Origin: Acetatifactor muris
GTDB taxonomy: Bacteria > Bacillota > Clostridia > Lachnospirales > Lachnospiraceae
Length of the DNA: 44,625 nucleotides
Assembly (NCBI GenBank): GCA_023663635.1
Contig: JAMPHD010000022.1
Location: 1-44,625 of the forward strand
Direction: 5' to 3'
The position numbers and the translations under genes were made by a program. A model generated the notes under the pieces. That model searched no databases. It had not been told where the DNA came from and was given only the letters and a program-made list of their open reading frames with translations. Below, piece by piece: positions 39,008 through 44,625 of this stretch (its first letter is position 1; each line of letters begins with the position of its first letter).

Positions 39008-42000
39008 ATGGGTTTGCGCTTTTATTTCGGCCCGTCCGGGGCGGGCAAGAGCAGACAACTTTATGAGGAGATCCTGACGCGCGCCGTGGAGCATCCCCGG
39101 CAAAATTTTCTGGTGATCGTGCCGGATCAGTTTACCATGCAGACGCAGAAGGAGTTGGCGACCCTGTCCGACAGGGGCGGGATCCTGAATATAGACGTGC
39201 TGAGTTTCGGACGTCTGGGTCATCGCGTTCTGGAGGAGGTGGGCAGAGCGGACGTGCCGGTGTTGGATGACACGGGCAAGAGTCTGGTGCTGCAGCGCGT
39301 GGCGGCCGGGATCAGGGAGGAACTGCCGGTGTTGGGCGGCTTTCTGAACCGCCAGGGCTATATCCACGAGGTCAAGAGCGCCATATCGGAATTCATGCAG
39401 TACGGCATCGGCGTGAAGGATATGGACAGGCTGATCGGTTTTGCGGCGGGGCGGGGAGCGTTGGCGCAGAAGTTAAAGGATCTGCAGGTATTGTACGGGA
39501 GTTTTGTGGAGTATATACAGGGCAATTTTATCACCACGGAGGAGAAACTGGACGTGTTGGCCCGCTCTCTGGAGCGGTCCCGTCTGATCCCGGGCAGCGT
39601 GGTGATCTTTGACGGTTTCACGGGATTTACGCCCATCCAAAATCGCCTGATCGGGGAACTGATGCGGCTGTGCGGGGAAGTGATCGTGACGATGACTCTG
39701 GGGGAGGGAGAAAACCCCTATGTGCCGGACGGAGAACAGCGGCTTTTCCATCTGACCAAGAAGACGGTGGCGGATCTGGAGAGACTGGCGGGATCCGTCG
39801 GCGCGAAACGGGAGTCGGATGTATTTCTCGCGCGGACGGGTGAGGACGGGACGGCAAAACGTTTCGGCCGCGAGATCAGGGTGATCGTCAATTCCCGTGA
39901 CCGTTTTGCGGAGGCTCCGGCCTTGGCGCATCTGGAACGCAATCTGTTCCGGTATCCCTATAAGACTTATGAGGAGATCGGGCGGGAGATCCGTCTGTTC
40001 GAGACCGGTTCCCCCAGGGAGGAGGTTCGCCAGGTCGGGTTGGAGATCTGTCGGCTGATCCGGGAGGAGGGGCTTGCCTATCGGGATATCGCCATTGTCA
40101 TAGGCGACTTGGAGGGATATGCCCCCTATGTGGAGTCGGAGTTTGAGCGCATGGGCATTCCCTGCTTTCTCGACCGCACGAGGGGAATCGTCCTAAATCC
40201 TATGATTGAGTATATCAAGAGCGCGCTGGAACTTTTTGAGAAAGATTTTTCCTACCGGGCGGTGTTTCATTATCTGCGCAGCGGTCTGGCGGACATGGAG
40301 CCGGAGGAGGTGGACCGTCTGGAAAATTATTGCATCCGGACGGGCATTCACGGCTATCGGCAGTGGAGCCGTCTCTTCACCCGCAGGGTGGAGCAGGCGG
40401 GGGAGGGCGAGGGGCCGTTGGCGGAGCTGAACGCTCTGCGTCAGAGGCTGATGGATCAGGTGGAGATGCTGCATATGAGCGGCGAGGCATCCGCGGCGGA
40501 GTATGTGGACAGATTGTATGAATTTCTGGTGGCCAACCGGGTACAGCAGAAGTTGGTGGAGTATGAGCGGCGTTTTCGCGAGGAGCAGGATCCCGCGCGG
40601 GCGGGAGAATACGCGCAGATCTACCGTCTGGTGATGGAACTGTTGGAGCAGGTGCATGAACTTTTGGGCGAGGAGCGCGTCACTCTGACGGAATTTCGGG
40701 AGATTTTGGAGTCGGGATTTCAGGAGATCGAGGTGGGGATCCTCCCCCAAAATGTGGACCGTGTCACGGTGGGAGACATGGAGCGCACCCGTTTAAAACA
40801 GGTGGAGACATTATTTTTCATGGGGGTAAACGATGGAAATATACCGAAAAATGTCTCCAAGGGCGGTATCATCTCCGATCTGGACAGGGAGTTTCTGAGG
40901 GAGTCCGATCTGGAGCTTGCGCCCTCGCCCAGGCAGCAGATGTATATTCAGCGGCTGTATCTGTATCTGAACATGACCAAGCCCTCAGGGCGCCTGTATC
41001 TGTCCTACGCGAGGGTGAATGGCGCGGGAAAGAGCATCCGCCCGGCTTATCTGATCGAGACGGTGCAGAATCTTTTCCCGGGGCTTTCGGTGGAGCGACC
41101 GCAGAACAGGCCTCTGGCGGAGCAGATCGTCAATCCCGCCCAGGGCAGAGCCTTTCTGGCGGACAGATTGCGGGATTACGCGGAGGGAAGTCTGCGGGAG
41201 GAGCAGCTTGAGGAATTTTGGACGATCTATCAGGTTTACGGGGAGGAGGCCGTCTGCCGGGACAGGGACAGGCTCACGGAGGCGGCTTTTGTCCGATATC
41301 GGGATTCGGGTCTCTCCCGATTGGTGGCGCGTCTTCTGTACGGGCGCAATCTGCAAAACAGTGTGAGCAGATTGGAGACGTTCGCGGCCTGCGCCTACAG
41401 GCATTTCCTGCAGTACGGATTGTCTCTTCGGGAGCGGGAGGAGTTCGGCTTTGAGAAGGTGGACATGGGAAATGTGTACCATGCGGTGTTGGAGAGCTTT
41501 GGGGGCAAATTGGCGGAGAGCGGCTACACATGGTTTGACTTTCCGAGGGAGTTCGGCGAGCGCGCGGTGCGGGAGGCTTTAGAGGCCTATGCCGCCGTGT
41601 ACGGGGACACGGTGCTCTACAGCAGCGCCCGCAATGAATATGCCATCACCCGCATGGGGCGGATCCTCACCCGCACGGTGCTGACTTTGCAGCATCAGCT
41701 GAAGAAGGGCAGTTTTGAGCCCTCGGAGTATGAGCTGTCCTTTAAATTCGCGGGGGATCTGGAGAGCATCCGCGTGACACTGTCCGAGGACGAGCGCATG
41801 CATCTGCAGGGACGCATTGACAGGATCGACACGGCGCAGGACGGGGAGCATGTCTATGTGAAGGTGATCGACTACAAATCCGGCAGCAGGCATTTTGATC
41901 TGGTGGCTCTGTATTATGGACTGCAGCTGCAGTTGGTGGTCTATATGAACGCGGCCATGGAACTGGAGGCGCAGCGGCATCCGGACAAGGAGATCGTGCC

Positions 42001-42481
42001 GGCGGCCATGCTCTACTACCATATCGACGACCCGGTGGTGGAGACGGCGCAGGAGCTGTCGGAGGAGGAATTGAACGCGCGGATCACAGAGAATCTGCGG
42101 ATGAACGGTGTGGTCAACGCCGACCCCTCCATCGTGGACCGTCTGGATCGCGGGTGGCGGGAAGGATCGGACGTGATTCCGGTGGAGTGCAAAAAGGACG
42201 GCGGCTACACCGCCCGGTCGGGCGTGATGAAAGAGGAGGAACTGCGCGCGGTGTCGGATTATGTGGGGGTCAAGATCCGGGACATCGGGCGACAGATGCT
42301 GGAGGGGTGTATCAGCGTCAATCCCTATGAGAAGGGGACGGAGGACGCCTGTGCCTACTGCGCTTACAAGAAGGTATGCGGCTTTGACAACGCCATTCCG
42401 GGGTATGACAGGCGCAGGTTGGAGGACATGGACAGAGAGACGGTACTGAAACAGATGAATGCCGCTTTGGCGGCGGAGTGA
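39008..42481 (+). CDS. addB: ATP-dependent helicase/nuclease subunit B
   Basis: The AddB half of AddAB, the Firmicutes counterpart of RecBCD. It resects double-strand breaks and recognises Chi. The 1157-residue length is right. Walker A is GPSGAGKS at 8-15. The C-terminal nuclease domain includes HVYVKVIDYKSG (about 955). The iron-sulfur ligands are visible: C795 in FAACAYRHF, and C1115-x2-C1118-x5-C1124. ATG 39008 begins MGLRFYFG; a TTG at 38996 and a GTG at 38999 are in frame but unnecessary. There is no clear ribosome site. addA starts 7 nt after the stop. Confidence 0.94.
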   Translation: MGLRFYFGPSGAGKSRQLYEEILTRAVEHPRQNFLVIVPDQFTMQTQKELATLSDRGGILNIDVLSFGRLGHRVLEEVGRADVPVLDDTGKSLVLQRVAAGIREELPVLGGFLNRQGYIHEVKSAISEFMQYGIGVKDMDRLIGFAAGRGALAQKLKDLQVLYGSFVEYIQGNFITTEEKLDVLARSLERSRLIPGSVVIFDGFTGFTPIQNRLIGELMRLCGEVIVTMTLGEGENPYVPDGEQRLFHLTKKTVADLERLAGSVGAKRESDVFLARTGEDGTAKRFGREIRVIVNSRDRFAEAPALAHLERNLFRYPYKTYEEIGREIRLFETGSPREEVRQVGLEICRLIREEGLAYRDIAIVIGDLEGYAPYVESEFERMGIPCFLDRTRGIVLNPMIEYIKSALELFEKDFSYRAVFHYLRSGLADMEPEEVDRLENYCIRTGIHGYRQWSRLFTRRVEQAGEGEGPLAELNALRQRLMDQVEMLHMSGEASAAEYVDRLYEFLVANRVQQKLVEYERRFREEQDPARAGEYAQIYRLVMELLEQVHELLGEERVTLTEFREILESGFQEIEVGILPQNVDRVTVGDMERTRLKQVETLFFMGVNDGNIPKNVSKGGIISDLDREFLRESDLELAPSPRQQMYIQRLYLYLNMTKPSGRLYLSYARVNGAGKSIRPAYLIETVQNLFPGLSVERPQNRPLAEQIVNPAQGRAFLADRLRDYAEGSLREEQLEEFWTIYQVYGEEAVCRDRDRLTEAAFVRYRDSGLSRLVARLLYGRNLQNSVSRLETFAACAYRHFLQYGLSLREREEFGFEKVDMGNVYHAVLESFGGKLAESGYTWFDFPREFGERAVREALEAYAAVYGDTVLYSSARNEYAITRMGRILTRTVLTLQHQLKKGSFEPSEYELSFKFAGDLESIRVTLSEDERMHLQGRIDRIDTAQDGEHVYVKVIDYKSGSRHFDLVALYYGLQLQLVVYMNAAMELEAQRHPDKEIVPAAMLYYHIDDPVVETAQELSEEELNARITENLRMNGVVNADPSIVDRLDRGWREGSDVIPVECKKDGGYTARSGVMKEEELRAVSDYVGVKIRDIGRQMLEGCISVNPYEKGTEDACAYCAYKKVCGFDNAIPGYDRRRLEDMDRETVLKQMNAALAAE

Positions 42482-42488
42482 GGGAAAT

Positions 42489-44625
42489 ATGGCTATCGCG
42501 TTCACGCCTGAGCAGGAGCAGGTGATACAACTTCATGATCGGAATATTCTGGTCTCCGCGGCGGCGGGCAGCGGCAAGACGGCGGTGTTGGTGGAGCGCA
42601 TCGTGCGGATGGTGTGCGATGAGACACGCCCCGTGGACATCGACAGGCTGTTGATCGTGACTTTCACCAACGCGGCCGCGGCGGAGATGCGGGAGCGCAT
42701 TGCCGCGGGGATCGCCGCCATGCTGCGGGAGCATCCGGAGTCGGAGCATATACAGAGACAGGCCGCGCTGATCTACAACGCGCAGATCACCACCATCGAC
42801 AGTTTCTGTCTCTTTATTATTCGCAATCATTTTCAGGAGATCGGATTGGATCCCGCGTTCCGCGTGGCAGATGAAAATGAGATCAAACTCTTGGAGCAGG
42901 AGGTCTTGGGAGAACTTCTGGAGGAGAGTTACGCGGTGGGCAGCGGGGAATTCGCGCATTGCGTAGAGTTCTTCTGTCCCGGAGGGCGGGAGAAAGTTCT
43001 GGAAGATCTTATATTGGATCTCTCTCATCGCGCGGCGAGCTGTCCTTTTCCGGAGGAGTGGCTTGAGGGTTGCAGAGCGTCCTATGGGGCGGAGACGGTT
43101 GAGGAACTGTTGGCCGGGGAGCCGGGCCGGTATATGAAAGAATATGTGGATCATATGTTGGAGGGCTGCATCCGGAAACTCTCGGAGGCGAAGAGACTGT
43201 GCGAGAGTCCGGACGGGCCTTATATGTATGGGGCGCTCATTGAAGAAGAATCCGGGATGCTGCAGGAATTGCGGGAATATGACTCTTTGGAAGAATACAG
43301 TGTCCGCATCCCGAATCTCGTTTTCGGGAGACTTCCCGCCAAGAAGGATGAGAGTGTGTCCGCCGTGAAACGGGAGCGGGTGAAGGAATTGCGGGCGCAG
43401 GTGAAGGAGATTCCCGGAAAACTGACGGAGAAGTTTTTTCAAACGCCCTTGGATACGGCGCTCGCGCAGTCGAGAGCCTGTGCGGCCCCGGTGAACACGC
43501 TGATCGACCTGACGCTTGCGTTTGACCGGAGGATGCGTCAGTGCAAGCAGGAGCGGAAGATGATCGACTTCTCCGACATGGAGCATTACGCGCTGGAGAT
43601 CCTCTTGGAGCGGGATGAGGAGGGTGTCCGTCCCGGCAAGGTGGCGAGGGAGTACGCGGAGCATTTTGTGGAGATCCTCACGGACGAATATCAGGACAGC
43701 AATTTAGTGCAGGAATATCTTCTGAAAGCGGTGTCCGGGGAGGCGGAAGGGCGGTTCAACCGCTTTATGGTGGGAGACGTAAAACAGAGCATCTACCGTT
43801 TCCGCATGGCCAGACCCGAGCTCTTTTTGGATAAGTATGAGCGGTATGAGGAGAACGGGGCAAAACGCTGCCGCATTGACCTGAGCAGGAATTTCAGGAG
43901 CCGCCCGCAGGTGGTGGATACGGTGAATGGCGTGTTCTCAAGGATCATGAGCCGTCGCACGGGCGGCATGGACTATGACGACCGGGCGGCGCTCTATGCC
44001 GGGGCGGAGTACCCGGATGCGGGGTCGAACACGGCGCCTGCAACGTCCGAGGAAGACGCGGCACCCGGCGCGGACGATTATCGCAGTGAACTCTTGTTGG
44101 TGGAGCGGCCCGGGAGGGCGGAGAAGGAGAGCGCGAGGGAGAGGGAGGCGCTGGCCATCGCGGGGCGCATCCGGGAGCTGATGCGGAGTCTGCGGGTATC
44201 GGATCAGGAGACCGGGGAACTGCGCCCGGTGCGCTACCGAGATATGGTGATTCTGCTCCGCGCCACCTCCGGGTGGGACGAGACGTTTAAGGCCGTGTTG
44301 GAGCGGGAGGGAATCCCCGCGCATATCACGGCCAAGACGGGGTATTTCGCGGCCACGGAGGTGCAGGAGCTGCTGCAGCTTTTGCGGGTGCTGGACAATC
44401 CCGGACAGGATATCCCGCTGTACGGTGTGTTGAAATCGGTGTTTGGAGGATTTACGGAGGAGGAGATCGCCCTGATCCGCGCGGGCAGAAAGGACTGCTC
44501 CCTCTATGAGGCGATGCGCGCCGTGGAGCGGGACGGGGTGGGATCCGCAGCCGCAACGGGCGGGGCGGATCCCGCAGTTGGACCGGGCGGGGCGGAACAG
44601 GCAGTCGGGCAGGGCGAGCCGGCCG
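42489..44625 (+). CDS. addA: ATP-dependent helicase/nuclease subunit A (partial)
   Basis: The helicase and nuclease subunit of AddAB. 712 codons are present and the frame is still open at the window end; full proteins are about 1200-1250 residues. The UvrD-like motifs are Walker A SAAAGSGKTAVL (about 21-32), LTDEYQDSN (about 398), VGDVKQSIYRF (about 427) and LSRNFRS (about 464). The C-terminal nuclease domain lies beyond the window. Two low-complexity insertions, one Ala/Asp/Pro-rich (about 505-535) and one Gly/Ala-rich (about 682-712), are unusual. GAGGG precedes ATG 42489. It is co-transcribed with addB. Confidence 0.93.
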   Translation, partial: MAIAFTPEQEQVIQLHDRNILVSAAAGSGKTAVLVERIVRMVCDETRPVDIDRLLIVTFTNAAAAEMRERIAAGIAAMLREHPESEHIQRQAALIYNAQITTIDSFCLFIIRNHFQEIGLDPAFRVADENEIKLLEQEVLGELLEESYAVGSGEFAHCVEFFCPGGREKVLEDLILDLSHRAASCPFPEEWLEGCRASYGAETVEELLAGEPGRYMKEYVDHMLEGCIRKLSEAKRLCESPDGPYMYGALIEEESGMLQELREYDSLEEYSVRIPNLVFGRLPAKKDESVSAVKRERVKELRAQVKEIPGKLTEKFFQTPLDTALAQSRACAAPVNTLIDLTLAFDRRMRQCKQERKMIDFSDMEHYALEILLERDEEGVRPGKVAREYAEHFVEILTDEYQDSNLVQEYLLKAVSGEAEGRFNRFMVGDVKQSIYRFRMARPELFLDKYERYEENGAKRCRIDLSRNFRSRPQVVDTVNGVFSRIMSRRTGGMDYDDRAALYAGAEYPDAGSNTAPATSEEDAAPGADDYRSELLLVERPGRAEKESAREREALAIAGRIRELMRSLRVSDQETGELRPVRYRDMVILLRATSGWDETFKAVLEREGIPAHITAKTGYFAATEVQELLQLLRVLDNPGQDIPLYGVLKSVFGGFTEEEIALIRAGRKDCSLYEAMRAVERDGVGSAAATGGADPAVGPGGAEQAVGQGEPA

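Noticed and set aside
42318..43664. A 448-codon ORF on the minus strand over addA
   Set aside because: The plus strand clearly encodes AddA with all helicase motifs; the antisense frame is open only because of the GC-rich codons.

Overview
The window looks like chromosome from a Gram-positive Clostridia of the Lachnospiraceae type. The reasons are strong AAGGAGG-type ribosome sites, consensus TTGACA/TATAAT promoters, AddAB rather than RecBCD, an ECF transporter operon running into truA-rplM-rpsI, type III pantothenate kinase next to a DUF6145-like gene, DegV and SleB-type wall hydrolase genes. The host backbone is clearly GC-rich. Three tracts are visibly more AT-rich: about 1.36-3.87 kb, 14.9-15.6 kb and 25.75-35.5 kb. 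Family assignments rest on motif recognition by eye; no database was searched.

Layout. (1) 0.1-1.2 kb: secreted SH3b/SleB-like wall hydrolase. (2) 1.36-3.87 kb: AT-rich group with a LysR regulator, a prolyl-tRNA editing deacylase and a PUA-less glutamate 5-kinase. (3) 4.0-7.3 kb: NfeD and SPFH membrane pair, then a GtrII-like polytopic protein cut by an in-frame TAG. (4) 7.3-12.6 kb: a large imperfect palindrome, then argF-birA-DUF6145-coaX-dusB and an unrecognised gene. (5) 12.7-14.8 kb: greA-lysS. (6) 14.8-15.6 kb: a BrnT/BrnA toxin-antitoxin remnant bracketed by an imperfect repeat of the lysS end. (7) 15.7-20.2 kb: an MBL hydrolase, then a compact locus of nucleotidyltransferase, Cys-containing short peptide and exporter-type ABC transporter, a candidate RiPP-like system. 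(8) 20.3-25.75 kb: GGDEF protein, ecfA1-ecfA2-ecfT-truA, rplM-rpsI. (9) 25.75-34.97 kb: a mobile element at the 3' end of rpsI. (10) 35.0-37.99 kb: an orphan nuclease-like protein, a DUF3006-like protein, tRNA-Val, and DegV convergent with a HAD phosphatase. (11) 38.1-44.6 kb: xth, addB and addA (cut by the window end).

The element in (9) is the most striking region. It has an integrase and CI-like repressor on the minus strand. Facing away are a Cro-like protein, a large structured intergenic RNA candidate, a P4-type primase-helicase with iteron-like repeats just downstream, and small unknown proteins. Then come a scaffold-like protein, a major capsid protein, a DUF1492 late-regulator-like protein, a connector-like protein and an HK97-gp10-like protein. 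No terminase, portal, tail or lysis gene is visible. The layout resembles a phage satellite (PICI-like) that carries its own capsid and scaffold, although a decayed prophage is also possible.

Main points for follow-up are the roughly 250-nt structured RNA candidate at 28231-28480, the peptide/nucleotidyltransferase/ABC locus at 16.5-20.2 kb with a doubled operator-like repeat at its promoter, the repeat-flanked BrnT remnant, the long palindrome before argF and the in-frame stop in the GtrII-like gene.
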